NCBI RefSeq assembly: GCF_003205575.1
Contig: NZ_PYBW01000142.1
Span: 1 to 60,112 of the forward strand
Direction: 5' to 3'
DNA: 60,112 bases
DNA from: Streptomyces tateyamensis
GTDB taxonomy: Bacteria; Actinomycetota; Actinomycetes; Streptomycetales; Streptomycetaceae
In this document: positions 1-8,936 of the stretch, piece after piece
How the letters are laid out: every line of letters begins with the position of its first letter
How positions within the stretch are numbered: position 1 is the stretch's first letter
Made by a program: the position numbers and the translations under genes
The notes under the pieces: model-generated
Databases searched by the model: none
Seen by the model: only the letters and a program-made list of their open reading frames with translations
What the model was told of the DNA's origin: nothing

Positions 1-1
1 C

Positions 2-136
2 AAGCGGAAGCGCGTCGAGTAGCAGATGGAGCGCAAGAAGCGGATGAAGATGGTCTGCCGGGTCGAGGTCCCGCATGAGGCCTTCATCGCCGCCCTGTCC
101 ACCGACGAAGAGGCTCCCAAGGACGCCAAGAAGGAG
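2..136 (+). CDS. lepA: 3' end of elongation factor 4 (LepA), damaged
   Basis: Reading from base 2, the frame carries the C-terminal signature of the translation GTPase LepA/EF4: a KKRMKMV block followed by VEVPHEAFIAALST and an acidic/lysine tail. In the family this reads EGKKRM-K-x-x-G-x-VE-x-PQEAF. Here a TAG interrupts the frame at 20-22, two conserved glycines appear as Arg and Cys, PQEAF is PHEAF, and the expected stop after the lysine tail is lost (GAG at 134-136 where TAG would fit). All differences are substitutions, clustered in the first ~135 bases, which suggests poor sequence at a contig edge rather than a true pseudogene. A strong hairpin follows directly. LepA back-translocates or remodels stalled ribosomes. 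Confidence 0.7.
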
Positions 137-140
137 GTCG

Positions 141-193
141 GCACGGCGAAGGGCCGCCACCCGCAGCACGCGGGTGGCGGCCCTTCGCCGTGC
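141..193. terminator. Bidirectional hairpin terminator
   Basis: A perfect 24-bp inverted repeat (141-164 against 170-193) with a 5-base loop AGCAC sits between the convergent lepA and ABC transporter genes. It has no U-tract, as is usual for high-GC actinobacteria, and probably ends transcription from both sides. Confidence 0.8.
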
Positions 194-202
194 GACGGGG
201 CG

Positions 203-2173
203 TCAGTCCGCCTCCGCCACCGCCTGGGCGAACTGCGCCTGGTACAGCCGGGCGTACGCACCCTCGGCCTCGATCAGCTCCTGGTGGGTGCCCTGCTCGA
301 CGATCGAGCCGTTCTCCATCACCAGGATCACGTCGGCGTCCCGGATGGTGGAGAGCCGGTGCGCGATCACGAAGCTGGTCCGGCCGCTGCGCAGCCGGGC
401 CATCGCGCGCTGGATCAGCACCTCGGTGCGGGTGTCGACCGAGCTGGTCGCCTCGTCCAGCACCAGGATGCTGGGCTGGGCCAGGAAGGCCCGGGCGATG
501 GTGATCAGCTGCTTCTCACCGGCGCTGACGCCGGTGCCCTCGTCGTCGAGCACCGTGTCGTAGCCGTCCGGCAGGGTGCGCACGAAGCGGTCCACGTGCG
601 CCGCCCTGGCCGCCTCCACCACCTGCTCGCGGGTGGCGCCGGTGGCGCCGTAGGCGATGTTCTCCGCGATGGTGCCGCCGAACAGCCAGGTGTCCTGGAG
701 CACCATGCCGATGCCCGAGCGCAGCTCCTCGCGCGACATCGCGGCGATGTCCACCCCGTCCAGGGTGATCCGGCCGCCGCTGACCTCGTAGAACCGCATC
801 AGCAGGTTGACCAGGGTGGTCTTGCCGGCCCCGGTCGGGCCGACGATGGCCACCGTGTGGCCGGGCTCGACCTTGAGCGAGAGGTCCTCGATCAGCGGCG
901 TGTCCGGCTCGTAGCGGAACGAGACGTCCTCGAAGCTGACCAGGCCGCGCAGCTCGGCCGGGCGCTCCGGGTGCTGCGGCTCGGGGGACTGCTCCTCGGC
1001 GTCCAGCAGCTCGAAGACCCGCTCGGCCGAGGCCACCCCGGACTGCACCAGGTTGGCCATGCTGGCCACCTGGCTGAGCGGCTGGCTGAACTGGCGCGAG
1101 TACTGGATGAACGCCTGCACGTCACCGATGGACAGCGCGCCGGAGGCCACCCGCAGACCGCCGACCACCGCGACGGCCACGTAGTTGAGGTTGCCGACGA
1201 ACATCATCGCGGGCTGGATCAGCCCGGAGATGAACTGCGCCCGGAAGCTGGAGGCGAACAACGCCTCGTTCTCCTGCCGGAAGACCTCGGCCGCCTCCTT
1301 CTGTCGGCCGAAGACCTTGACCAGCGTGTGGCCGGTGTACATCTCCTCGATGTGCGCGTTCAGCTCGCCGGTGGTCCGCCACTGGGCGACGAACTGCGGC
1401 TGGGCCCGCTTGCCGACCCGGGTCGCCACCATGACCGAGATCGGCACCGAGACCAGCGCGATCAGGGCGAGCAGCCAGGAGATCCAGAACATCATCACCA
1501 GCACGCCGACGATGGTGAGCAGCGAGTTCACCACCTGGCCCATGCTCTGCTGCATGGACTGGCCGATGTTGTCGATGTCGTTGGTGACCCGGCTGAGCAC
1601 CTCGCCGCGGGCCTGCTTGTCGAAGTAGCTCAGCGGCAGCCGGGTGAGCTTGGCCTCCACGTCCGCGCGCAGCCGGTTGACGGTGCTGTTGATCGCCCGG
1701 GCGGCGAGGCGGCCCTGGACGATGCCGAAGACGGCGGCGGCGAGGTAGACCGCGAGCACCACCAGCAGGATCCGGCCGATGGCGTCGTAGTTCATCTGCT
1801 GGCCGGGGGTGAAGTGCGCTGCCCGCAGCAGCTCGGCCTGCTTGCCGCCGCCGCTGATGGCGTGGTCCAGCGCTGCCTGGCTCGGGATCAGCTTGCCGAG
1901 CGCGCCCTTGACGACCTCATTGGTCGCGTCGCCGAGCAGCTTGGGCCCCCCCACGGCGCAGCCGACGCTGAGCGCGCCGAACACCAGCATCCCGGTCAGC
2001 GCCGCGCGCTCGGGGCGCAGCAGCCCGAGCACGCGCCGGCTGCTGTTCTTGAAGTCCAGCGACTTCTCGGTGCCCTGGCCGCCCATGAAGCGGCCCGGAC
2101 CGGCCGGCCCGCGCCGGGCGGCGGCCTCCTGGGAACCCGATTTCTGGGGGGCGGACGTCTGCGGGGTGGTCAC
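203..2173 (-). CDS. ABC exporter half-transporter, second subunit (656 aa)
   Basis: Fused membrane-plus-ATPase subunit of a multidrug-type ABC exporter. The first ~80 residues are a Gln/Gly/Pro-rich cytosolic extension, followed by a six-helix membrane domain and an ATPase domain with Walker A GPTGAGKTT near residue 445, a C-loop read as VSAGEKQL near 550 and Walker B ILVLDEATSSVD near 565 with the catalytic Glu present. The GTG start at 2173 overlaps the stop of the upstream subunit by four bases, implying translational coupling. The C-loop departs from the canonical SGGQ, while its partner lacks the catalytic Glu, so the two form a heterodimer with one degenerate ATP site. The substrate cannot be read from sequence; lipids or drugs are the usual cargo of the family. 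Confidence 0.9.
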   Translation of the reverse strand: MTTPQTSAPQKSGSQEAAARRGPAGPGRFMGGQGTEKSLDFKNSSRRVLGLLRPERAALTGMLVFGALSVGCAVGGPKLLGDATNEVVKGALGKLIPSQAALDHAISGGGKQAELLRAAHFTPGQQMNYDAIGRILLVVLAVYLAAAVFGIVQGRLAARAINSTVNRLRADVEAKLTRLPLSYFDKQARGEVLSRVTNDIDNIGQSMQQSMGQVVNSLLTIVGVLVMMFWISWLLALIALVSVPISVMVATRVGKRAQPQFVAQWRTTGELNAHIEEMYTGHTLVKVFGRQKEAAEVFRQENEALFASSFRAQFISGLIQPAMMFVGNLNYVAVAVVGGLRVASGALSIGDVQAFIQYSRQFSQPLSQVASMANLVQSGVASAERVFELLDAEEQSPEPQHPERPAELRGLVSFEDVSFRYEPDTPLIEDLSLKVEPGHTVAIVGPTGAGKTTLVNLLMRFYEVSGGRITLDGVDIAAMSREELRSGIGMVLQDTWLFGGTIAENIAYGATGATREQVVEAARAAHVDRFVRTLPDGYDTVLDDEGTGVSAGEKQLITIARAFLAQPSILVLDEATSSVDTRTEVLIQRAMARLRSGRTSFVIAHRLSTIRDADVILVMENGSIVEQGTHQELIEAEGAYARLYQAQFAQAVAEAD

Positions 2174-3903
2174 GCCGCCTCCTGCTCGGTGAGCTGGGAG
2201 AGCACGATCTCCCGGTATGTCGGGTTGTCGGCCATCAGCTCGTGGTGGGTGCCGGTGCCGACCACGGCGCCCTCGTCCAGCACGATGATCCGGTCGGCTT
2301 CGCGGATGGTGGACACCCGCTGGGCCACGATCACCACGGTGGCCTCGGCGGTCTCCGCGGCCAGCGCGGCGCGCAGCCTGGCGTCGGTCGCGTAGTCCAG
2401 GGCCGAGAAGGAGTCGTCGAAGAGGTAGATCTCCGGCTTGCGGACCAGGGTGCGGGCGATCGCCAGGCGCTGGCGCTGGCCGCCGGAGAAGTTGCTGCCG
2501 CCCTGGGCGACCGGGGCCTCCAGGCCGAGGTCCAGCTTCTCGACGAAGTCCTTGGCCTGCGCCGTCGCCAGCGCCGCCCACAGCTCGTCCTCGGAGGCGT
2601 CCGGGCGGCCGTAGCGCAGGTTGCTGGCGATGGTGCCGGAGAAGAGGTACGGCTTCTGCGGCACCAGGCCGACGGTCCGGGAGAGCAGCGCGGCGTCGAG
2701 CTCGCGCACATCCACGCCGTTGACCAGGACCTCGCCGTCGGTGACGTCGAACAGCCGGGGGACCAGCCCCAGCAGGGTGGTCTTGCCGCTGCCGGTGGAG
2801 CCGATCACCGCGGTGATCTCGCCCGGACGGGCCGTCAGGTCGATCCCGCGCAGCACCGAGGCCTCGGCGCCCGGGTAGCGGAAGTCGGCGCCGCGCAGCT
2901 CCAGGTGGCCGTGCGCGCGCAGCTCGGTGACCGGGGCGGTGGGCGGCAGCACGCTGGTGTCGGTGTCCAGCACCTCGACGATGCGCTCGGCGCAGACCTC
3001 GGCGCGCGGCACCATCATGAACATGAAGGTGGCCATCATGACGCTCATCAGGATCTGCATCAGGTAGGAGAGGAAGGCGGTCAGTGCGCCGATCTGCATC
3101 CCGCCGCTCGCGATCCGCTGCGCGCCGAACCAGATCACGGCCACGCTGGAGATGTTCACCACCGACATGACGGCCGGGAACATGAAGGCCATCAGCCGGC
3201 CGGTGCGCAGCGAGACCTCGGTCAGGTCGTCGTTGGCGCCGCCGAAGCGCTGCTTCTCGTGGCCGTCCTTGACGAAGGCGCGGATCACCCGGATACCGGT
3301 GATCTGCTCGCGCAGGATCCGGTTGACCACGTCGATCCGGGTCTGCATGCCCCGGAAGGCCGGGCGCAGCTTGCGCACCAGGACGGTGACGATCGCGCCG
3401 AGCAGCGGGACCAGCACCACCAGCAGGCCGGAGAGTGGCACGTCCTGGTTGAGCGCCATGATGATGCCGCCCACGCACATGATCGGCGCCATGACCATCA
3501 GGGTGAAGGTCATCAGGACCAGCATCTGGACCTGCTGGACGTCGTTGGTGGTGCGGGTGATCAGCGAGGGCGCGCCGAACTGGCCGAGCTCGCGCCCGGA
3601 GAACCGCTGCACCCGGTCGAAGACGGAGGCCCGGATGTCGCGGCCCATCGCCATGGCGGTGCGGGCGCCGAAGAAGGTGGCCCCGACCGAGCAGATGACC
3701 TGGGCCACGGTGACGGCGATCATCAGGCCGCCGGTCTTCACGATGTAGCCGGTGTCGCCCTTGATCACCCCGCTGTCGATGATGTCGGCGTTGAGCGTGG
3801 GTAGGTAGAGCGCGGCGATGGTGGCGATCAGCTGGAGCAGGACCAGCACCGCGATCGGTTGTTTGTAAGGCCCGAGGTGGGCCTTGAGGAGTCGGATCAG
3901 CAC
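2170..3903 (-). CDS. ABC exporter half-transporter, first subunit (577 aa)
   Basis: First gene of a two-gene operon encoding a heterodimeric ABC exporter. Six predicted membrane helices occupy residues ~15-300, followed by an ATPase domain with Walker A GSTGSGKTT (~368-376), signature FSGGQRQR (~472) and Walker B EIYLFDDSFSALD (~491-503). The residue after the Walker B Asp is Asp, not Glu, the hallmark of the catalytically impaired site in heterodimeric exporters such as TM287/288. The ATG start begins directly with the amphipathic stretch typical of these proteins. The operon diverges from the acyl-CoA synthetase gene. Confidence 0.9.
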   Translation of the reverse strand: MLIRLLKAHLGPYKQPIAVLVLLQLIATIAALYLPTLNADIIDSGVIKGDTGYIVKTGGLMIAVTVAQVICSVGATFFGARTAMAMGRDIRASVFDRVQRFSGRELGQFGAPSLITRTTNDVQQVQMLVLMTFTLMVMAPIMCVGGIIMALNQDVPLSGLLVVLVPLLGAIVTVLVRKLRPAFRGMQTRIDVVNRILREQITGIRVIRAFVKDGHEKQRFGGANDDLTEVSLRTGRLMAFMFPAVMSVVNISSVAVIWFGAQRIASGGMQIGALTAFLSYLMQILMSVMMATFMFMMVPRAEVCAERIVEVLDTDTSVLPPTAPVTELRAHGHLELRGADFRYPGAEASVLRGIDLTARPGEITAVIGSTGSGKTTLLGLVPRLFDVTDGEVLVNGVDVRELDAALLSRTVGLVPQKPYLFSGTIASNLRYGRPDASEDELWAALATAQAKDFVEKLDLGLEAPVAQGGSNFSGGQRQRLAIARTLVRKPEIYLFDDSFSALDYATDARLRAALAAETAEATVVIVAQRVSTIREADRIIVLDEGAVVGTGTHHELMADNPTYREIVLSQLTEQEAA

Positions 3904-4222
3904 TCGGACACTCTCGTTGTCGTCAGGAGGATTCGCACCCTCATTTTCGTACTTCTACTGACGGGTCAGGGGACTCTCGTGGATCTGGCCCCGAACTTGT
4001 AGCCTCCTGTTGCCGAACCCCGCCCCAGCGGGGTCTGCACTGGTCGTCCGGCGGGGTGCCAGAGCACCATTGCCTCTTAACACCGGCGCTCGTTGGGCCT
4101 AGGCTGTCGGCAACCTTGTTACTCGCCAGTCAGTTACTGGTCGGTTAACAAGTCGTCGGCGGTGCTTTCCCCCACCCCCGCCCGGCGTCCACCCTCGGCC
4201 ACCTGGTCCTCCGGAGGTCTCG
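3904..4222. promoter_or_regulatory. Divergent intergenic region
   Basis: This 319-base gap separates the divergent ABC exporter operon and acyl-CoA synthetase gene and must hold both promoters. A 7-bp perfect hairpin (4017-4023 / 4028-4034, loop CCCA) and the nested palindrome at 4115-4152 are the only clear structures. A GGAGG ribosome-binding site (4213-4217) precedes the TTG start at 4223. No credible gene lies here. Confidence 0.6.
4115..4152. promoter_or_regulatory. Putative operator upstream of acyl-CoA synthetase
   Basis: Nested inverted repeat: inner arms CCAGT / ACTGG with a 5-base spacer (4126-4140), outer arms CTTGTTA / TAACAAG (4115-4121, 4146-4152), offset by one base. The layout is that of a TetR-like operator about 70 bases before the start codon. 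The regulator is not identifiable here; inference only. Confidence 0.4.
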
Positions 4223-6136
4223 TTGAGTTCAGTGCAGTCCGCCCTCGCCTCCGACAAGATCACGGGGCGTCCGGCCTCGGTCGCCCACCTTTTCCTCAGC
4301 AGGGTAGAGGCCACCCCGGACGACGAGGCGTACCGGTTCCCGGTCCCGGTCGACGAGCACGCCGCCGACGGCGCCCCCGGGGCCGAGCAGTGGCGCTCGT
4401 TGAGCTGGGCGCAGACCGCGGTGCGGGTACGGAACATCGCGGCCGGCCTGATGGCCCTGGGCATCCGGTCCGAGGACCGGGTGGCGATCGCCTCCTCGAC
4501 CCGGGTCGAGTGGATCCTCGCCGACCTGGGCAACATGTGCGCCGGCGCCGCGACCACCACGGTCTACCCGAGCACCAACGCCGACGAGACCGCCTTCATC
4601 CTGGCCAACTCCGGCAGCCGTGCACTGTTCGCCGAGAACGCCGCCCAGCTGGCCAAGGCGGTGGCCCAGCGTGAGCAACTGCCCGAGCTCGCCACCGTGG
4701 TGCTGTTCGACGCGCCCGCCGAGCTCCCCGAGGCCCCGGGCGTCGAGCTGCTCACCCTGGCCGAGCTGGAGGAGCGCGGCGCGGCCCACCTCAAGGAGCA
4801 CCCGGACGCGGTGGAGACCGCGGTGGCGGCCCTGGACCGCGAGCAGTTGGCCACCCTCATCTACACCTCCGGCACCACCGGACGCCCCAAGGGCGTGCGC
4901 CTGGTGCACGACTGCTGGGCCTACGAGGGCGTGGCCCAGGCCGAGTGCGGCCTGCTGCGCGAGGACGACGTGCAGTTCATGTGGCTGCCGCTGTCGCACG
5001 TCTTCGGCAAGACGCTGATCTCGGGTCAGATCGCGACCGGTCACGTGATGGCGGTGGACGGCCGGGTGGACCGCATCATCCACAACCTGCCGGTGGTCCG
5101 GCCGACCTTGATGGCCTCCGCGCCGCGGATCTTCGAGAAGGTCTACAACGGCATCGCGGGCCGGGCCAGAGCCGAGGGCGGCGCCAAGTACAAGATCTTC
5201 ATGTGGGCCGCCAAGGTGGCCCGCGAGCACGCGCAGACCGCGCAGCGCAACCGGATCGCCACCGGCCGGGAGAGCGTGCCGTTCGGCCTCGGGCTGCAGC
5301 ACGCGCTCGCCGACAAGCTGGTGTACGCCAAGATCCGGGCGGCGTTCGGCGGCCGGATGCGCGGCTCGGTCTCCGGCAGCGCCGCGCTGGCCCCGGAGAT
5401 CGGCTACTTCTTCCTGGGCGCCGGGGTGCCGATCCTCGAGGGCTACGGCCTGACCGAGACCAGCGCCGGCTCCTCGGTGAACCGGGCCGAGGACGTCCGG
5501 GTGGGCACGGTGGGCCTGCCGCTGCCGGGCACCGAGGCGCGGATCGCCGAGGACGGCGAGATCCTGCTGCGCGGCCCGGGCGTGATGCGCGGCTACCACG
5601 ACCTGCCCGAGCAGACCGCCGAGGTGCTGGAGGCGGACGGCTGGTTCCACACCGGCGACATCGGCGAGCTGGACAAGGACGGCTTCCTGCGGATCACCGA
5701 CCGCAAGAAGGACATGTTCAAGACCTCCGGCGGCAAGTACGTGGCGCCGAGCGAGGTGGAGGGCAAGTTCAAGGCGGTCTGCCCGTTCGTCAGCAACATC
5801 CTGGTGATCGGCAACGGCCGCAACTACTGCACCGCGCTGATCGCGCTGGACGAGACGGTGATCATGCCGTGGGCGGCCGAGCACGGGCTGGCCGGCAAGA
5901 GCTACGCCGAGGTGGTCGCCACCGCCGAGGTGCACAGCCTGATCGACGGCTTCGTGCAGCGCCTCAACGGTGAGCTGCAGCGCTGGCAGACGATCAAGAA
6001 GTTCACCCTGCTGCCGCGCGACCTCGACATCGAGCACGGCGAACTCACCCCGAGCCTGAAGATCAAGCGCCCGGTGGTCGAGCGGACCTACGCCGACGCG
6101 GTGGCCGGGATGTACTCGGGCGCCAACGAGGCCTGA
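4223..6136 (+). CDS. Long-chain fatty acid-CoA ligase (AMP-forming), 637 aa
   Basis: Activates fatty acids to acyl-CoA through an acyl-adenylate, feeding beta-oxidation or lipid synthesis. The ANL-superfamily motifs are all present: the P-loop YTSGTTGRPKG near 214-224, the adenine-binding GYGLTETSAG near 407, GWFHTGDIG near 473 and the hinge DRKKDMFKTSGGKYVAP near 493-509 with the C-terminal lysine region. Length matches FadD15-type long-chain synthetases. The TTG start is chosen because GGAGG lies five bases upstream; no nearer ATG fits. The gene is monocistronic, closed by a strong hairpin. Whether it prefers long or very long chains cannot be told from sequence. Confidence 0.93.
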   Translation: MSSVQSALASDKITGRPASVAHLFLSRVEATPDDEAYRFPVPVDEHAADGAPGAEQWRSLSWAQTAVRVRNIAAGLMALGIRSEDRVAIASSTRVEWILADLGNMCAGAATTTVYPSTNADETAFILANSGSRALFAENAAQLAKAVAQREQLPELATVVLFDAPAELPEAPGVELLTLAELEERGAAHLKEHPDAVETAVAALDREQLATLIYTSGTTGRPKGVRLVHDCWAYEGVAQAECGLLREDDVQFMWLPLSHVFGKTLISGQIATGHVMAVDGRVDRIIHNLPVVRPTLMASAPRIFEKVYNGIAGRARAEGGAKYKIFMWAAKVAREHAQTAQRNRIATGRESVPFGLGLQHALADKLVYAKIRAAFGGRMRGSVSGSAALAPEIGYFFLGAGVPILEGYGLTETSAGSSVNRAEDVRVGTVGLPLPGTEARIAEDGEILLRGPGVMRGYHDLPEQTAEVLEADGWFHTGDIGELDKDGFLRITDRKKDMFKTSGGKYVAPSEVEGKFKAVCPFVSNILVIGNGRNYCTALIALDETVIMPWAAEHGLAGKSYAEVVATAEVHSLIDGFVQRLNGELQRWQTIKKFTLLPRDLDIEHGELTPSLKIKRPVVERTYADAVAGMYSGANEA

Positions 6137-6148
6137 CGCACCGCGCCG

Positions 6149-6182
6149 CGGTACGGCCGTCGGAGGACCGGCGGCCGTACCG
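6149..6182. terminator. Hairpin terminator after acyl-CoA synthetase
   Basis: A 15-bp stem (one T-G wobble) closes on the tetraloop AGGA; outer arms CGGTACGGCCG (6149-6159) and CGGCCGTACCG (6172-6182). It ends one base before the GACAAT -10 element of hemW. Confidence 0.7.
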
Positions 6183-6194
6183 GACAATGGAGCC

Positions 6195-7424
6195 ATGCCC
6201 TCCGCACTTCCCGACGGCGAACCCGTGCCGTCCGACGGTTCGCTGCCCGACCACGCCCTGGCCCAGCTGGGGGAGCGGCCGTTCGGCTTCTACCTGCACG
6301 TGCCGTACTGCGCCAGCCGCTGCGGCTACTGCGACTTCAACACCTACACCGCCACCGAGCTGCACAGCTCCGGCGCGGTCGCCTCGCAGGAGACCTACGC
6401 CGCCAACCTGGTCGCCGAGGTCCGCCTCGCCCGCCGGGTGCTGGGCGAGGCCGACCTGCCGGTGCGCACCGTCTTCCTCGGCGGCGGCACCCCGACCCTG
6501 CTGCCGGCCCGCGACCTGGTGGCGATGCTGGCCGCCGTCCGCGAGGAGTTCGGGCTCGCCCCGGACGCCGAGGTGACCACCGAGGCCAACCCGGAGTCGG
6601 TCACCCCGGCCTACCTGGCCGAGCTGCGCGAGGGCGGCTTCAACCGGATCTCCTTCGGCATGCAGAGCGCCCGGCCGCACGTGCTCAAGGTGCTGGACCG
6701 CCACCACACCCCCGGCCGCCCCGAGGCCTGCGTGGCCGAGGCGCGCGCGGCCGGCTTCGAGCACGTCAACCTGGACCTGATCTACGGCACCCCGGGCGAG
6801 TCCGACGAGGACTGGCGCGCCTCGCTGGCCGCCGCGATCGGGGCCGGCCCGGACCACGTCTCGGCCTACTCGCTGATCGTCGAGGAGGGCACCCGGCTGG
6901 CCGGCCGGATCAAACGCGGCGAGCTGCCGAGGGTGGACGACGACGTGCACGCCGACCGCTACCTGATCGCCGAGCAGGCGCTGGCCGCGGCCGGCTACAC
7001 CTGGTACGAGGTCTCCAACTGGGCCACCACCGAAGCCGGGCGCTGCAAGCACAACGAGCTCTACTGGACCGGCGGCGACTGGTGGGGCGCGGGCCCCGGC
7101 GCGCACAGCCACGTGGGCGGGGTCCGCTGGTGGAACGCCAAGCACCCCGCCGCCTACGCCCGCTCCCTCGCCGCGGGCCACACCCCCGCCCAGGGCCGCG
7201 AGCTCCTCACCCCCGAGGACCGCCGGGTCGAGCGGATCCTGCTCGAACTGCGCCTGTCCGCCGGCTGCCCCCTGGACCTGCTCACCGCGGCCGGCCTGCG
7301 CGCCGCCGAGCAGGCGCTGGCCGACGGCCTGCTCGACCCCGTCCCCTACGCCGAGGGCCGCGCCGCCCTCACCCTGCGCGGGCGCCTGCTGGCGGACGCG
7401 GTGGTGCGTGACGTGGTGGACTGA
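6195..7424 (+). CDS. hemW: HemW, radical SAM heme chaperone (409 aa)
   Basis: HemN-like radical SAM protein. The CxxxCxxC cluster motif is C39, C43, C46, followed by the GGGTPTLL SAM-binding stretch and a C-terminal HemN domain. HemW proteins resemble oxygen-independent coproporphyrinogen III oxidase but are thought to bind and deliver heme; the short N-terminus before the cluster and the adjacency to hrcA-dnaJ are usual for HemW in Gram-positive bacteria. A GACAAT -10 box (6183-6188) lies six bases before the ATG with no ribosome-binding site, so the mRNA is probably leaderless. Confidence 0.92.
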   Translation: MPSALPDGEPVPSDGSLPDHALAQLGERPFGFYLHVPYCASRCGYCDFNTYTATELHSSGAVASQETYAANLVAEVRLARRVLGEADLPVRTVFLGGGTPTLLPARDLVAMLAAVREEFGLAPDAEVTTEANPESVTPAYLAELREGGFNRISFGMQSARPHVLKVLDRHHTPGRPEACVAEARAAGFEHVNLDLIYGTPGESDEDWRASLAAAIGAGPDHVSAYSLIVEEGTRLAGRIKRGELPRVDDDVHADRYLIAEQALAAAGYTWYEVSNWATTEAGRCKHNELYWTGGDWWGAGPGAHSHVGGVRWWNAKHPAAYARSLAAGHTPAQGRELLTPEDRRVERILLELRLSAGCPLDLLTAAGLRAAEQALADGLLDPVPYAEGRAALTLRGRLLADAVVRDVVD

Positions 7425-7455
7425 TTGTCCTTACGGCACTGGGAGACTTCCAGAC

Positions 7456-8289
7456 CTACTCCTGAGCCGCCGTCACGAAGTCGATCAGCTCCTCCACCCG
7501 TCCCAGCAGGGTGGGCTCCAGGTCCCTGAAGGAGTTGACCGAGGCCAGGATCCGCTTCCAGGCGGCCGGGGTGTCCACCGGCCAGCCGAGGCGGCGGCAG
7601 GTGCCCTGCTTCCAGTCCTCCTCGTAGGGGACCTCGGGCCAGCCGGGGATGCCCACGCTGCCCGGCTTGACGGCCTGCCAGATGTCGATGAACGGGTGAC
7701 CCACCACCAGGACCGAGGAACCCGTCACCTGGCTCGCGATCCGGTGCTCCTTGGTGCCGGGGAGCAGGTGGTCGACCAGGACGCCCAGCCGCCGCCCCTC
7801 GCCGGGGGCGAACTCGGCCACGATCGCGGGCAGGTCGTCGATGCCCTCCAGGTACTCGACCACCACGCCCTCGATCCGCAGGTCGTCGCCCCAGACCCGC
7901 TCGACCAGCTCCGCGTCGTGCCGGCCCTCCACGTAGATGCGCGACTCGCGCGCCACCCGGGCCCGGGCGCCGGGGACCGCGAGGGAGCCGGAGGCGGTCC
8001 GCCCCGGGGCCCGGGAGGCCGGCGCCGGGGCGGCGGGGCGGACCAGGGTGACCGGCTTGCCGTCCAGCAGGAAGCCGCGTGGCACCAGCGGGAAGACCCG
8101 CAGCCTGCCGTGCCGGTCCTCCAGGGTCACGGTGAACCCCTCGGCGGTCTTCTCGCAGCGCAGCACCGCGCCGCAGAAGCCGCCGGCCGCCTCCTCCACC
8201 ACCAGGCCCCGCTCGGCGGGCACCTCGGGCGCGGGGGTCTGCCGCTTCCACGGCGGGGTCAGGTCGGGTCCGTACTCTCGGCTGCGCAT
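7456..8289 (-). CDS. DUF3097 family protein (277 aa)
   Basis: Conserved actinobacterial protein of unknown function. The N-terminal ~110 residues look like a small beta-barrel segment ending in a Pro/Ala linker; the rest contains YVEGRHDAELVERVWG and GVVVEYLEGIDDL, resembling the acidic strands of a TOPRIM fold (E then D motifs), and a conserved HPFIDIWQAVKP block. Nucleic-acid binding or cleavage is therefore conceivable but unproven. The start is supported by a TATAGT -10 box (8302-8297) seven bases before the ATG. The gene converges on hemW and is followed upstream by the pspAB-htpX pair. Confidence 0.8.
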   Translation of the reverse strand: MRSREYGPDLTPPWKRQTPAPEVPAERGLVVEEAAGGFCGAVLRCEKTAEGFTVTLEDRHGRLRVFPLVPRGFLLDGKPVTLVRPAAPAPASRAPGRTASGSLAVPGARARVARESRIYVEGRHDAELVERVWGDDLRIEGVVVEYLEGIDDLPAIVAEFAPGEGRRLGVLVDHLLPGTKEHRIASQVTGSSVLVVGHPFIDIWQAVKPGSVGIPGWPEVPYEEDWKQGTCRRLGWPVDTPAAWKRILASVNSFRDLEPTLLGRVEELIDFVTAAQE

Positions 8290-8320
8290 GGACCGAACTA
8301 TAGGAAGAACGGACGCCCCG

Positions 8321-8905
8321 TCAGAGCCCGGGCGCGCCCCAGACCGGGAACCAGCGGCTCAGGTCCGACTCCACCCGCAGGTCGTTCCCCAGCATCGCCT
8401 TGACCTGCAGCTCCAGCGGGCTGTTGCGCCGCTCCCCGCCGCCGGGCATCGGTGCGAAGGGGTAGAAGGTGCCGCGCTTGTAGAGGTAGACCAGCGCCAG
8501 CGACTGCCCCTCGGCGTTGCGGAAGCCGACCAGCGAGCAGAGCAGCTGCGGCCCGAAGCCGTTGGCCTCCAGCTCGCTGTTGACCGCGTGCAGGTCGTTC
8601 ACCAGGTCCGGCAGCTCCTCGGGCGTGTGCCGGGCCAGCAGCCACGAGTAGCCGTACCCGTCCCGGCTGGCCTCCACCGGCACGCCGCCGTTGGGCGTGT
8701 CGGCGTCCAGCAGGGCCCGCACCTGCCGCTGCACCTCGGTGAAGGCACCGCCCTCCACCGCCGCGAAGCAGACCGAGCCCAACCCGGTCGGGGTGAAGCC
8801 GGCGGCCGCCTCCAGGGTGAGCGCGGCCGACGGCACGCCGAAGAGCTGGTCCAGGTCGGGCTTGACCGGCTTGCTGCGGCCGAGCAGGGCGTCCAGGAAT
8901 CCCAC
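8321..8905 (-). CDS. PspA-associated protein PspAB-like (194 aa)
   Basis: Conserved actinobacterial protein that accompanies htpX; database families call it PspA-associated protein PspAB. It has an MGFLDALLGR start, an alpha/beta body and no membrane segment or catalytic motif. It lies 31 bases downstream of htpX on the same strand and is almost certainly cotranscribed, suggesting a role in the membrane-stress response together with the HtpX protease. Its molecular activity is unknown. Confidence 0.75.
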   Translation of the reverse strand: MGFLDALLGRSKPVKPDLDQLFGVPSAALTLEAAAGFTPTGLGSVCFAAVEGGAFTEVQRQVRALLDADTPNGGVPVEASRDGYGYSWLLARHTPEELPDLVNDLHAVNSELEANGFGPQLLCSLVGFRNAEGQSLALVYLYKRGTFYPFAPMPGGGERRNSPLELQVKAMLGNDLRVESDLSRWFPVWGAPGL

Positions 8906-8936
8906 AGTCGGTCCTTCCTCGGGTATAGGGGCGGGT

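Noticed and set aside
26..2395. A 789-residue frame on the plus strand
   Set aside because: Only its first ~35 residues match lepA; the rest is the antisense of the ABC exporter and is Arg/His-rich low-complexity sequence.
203..3478. A single 1091-residue ABC protein
   Set aside because: The first half is antisense-like filler; the real gene starts at GTG 2173, overlapping the upstream subunit by four bases.
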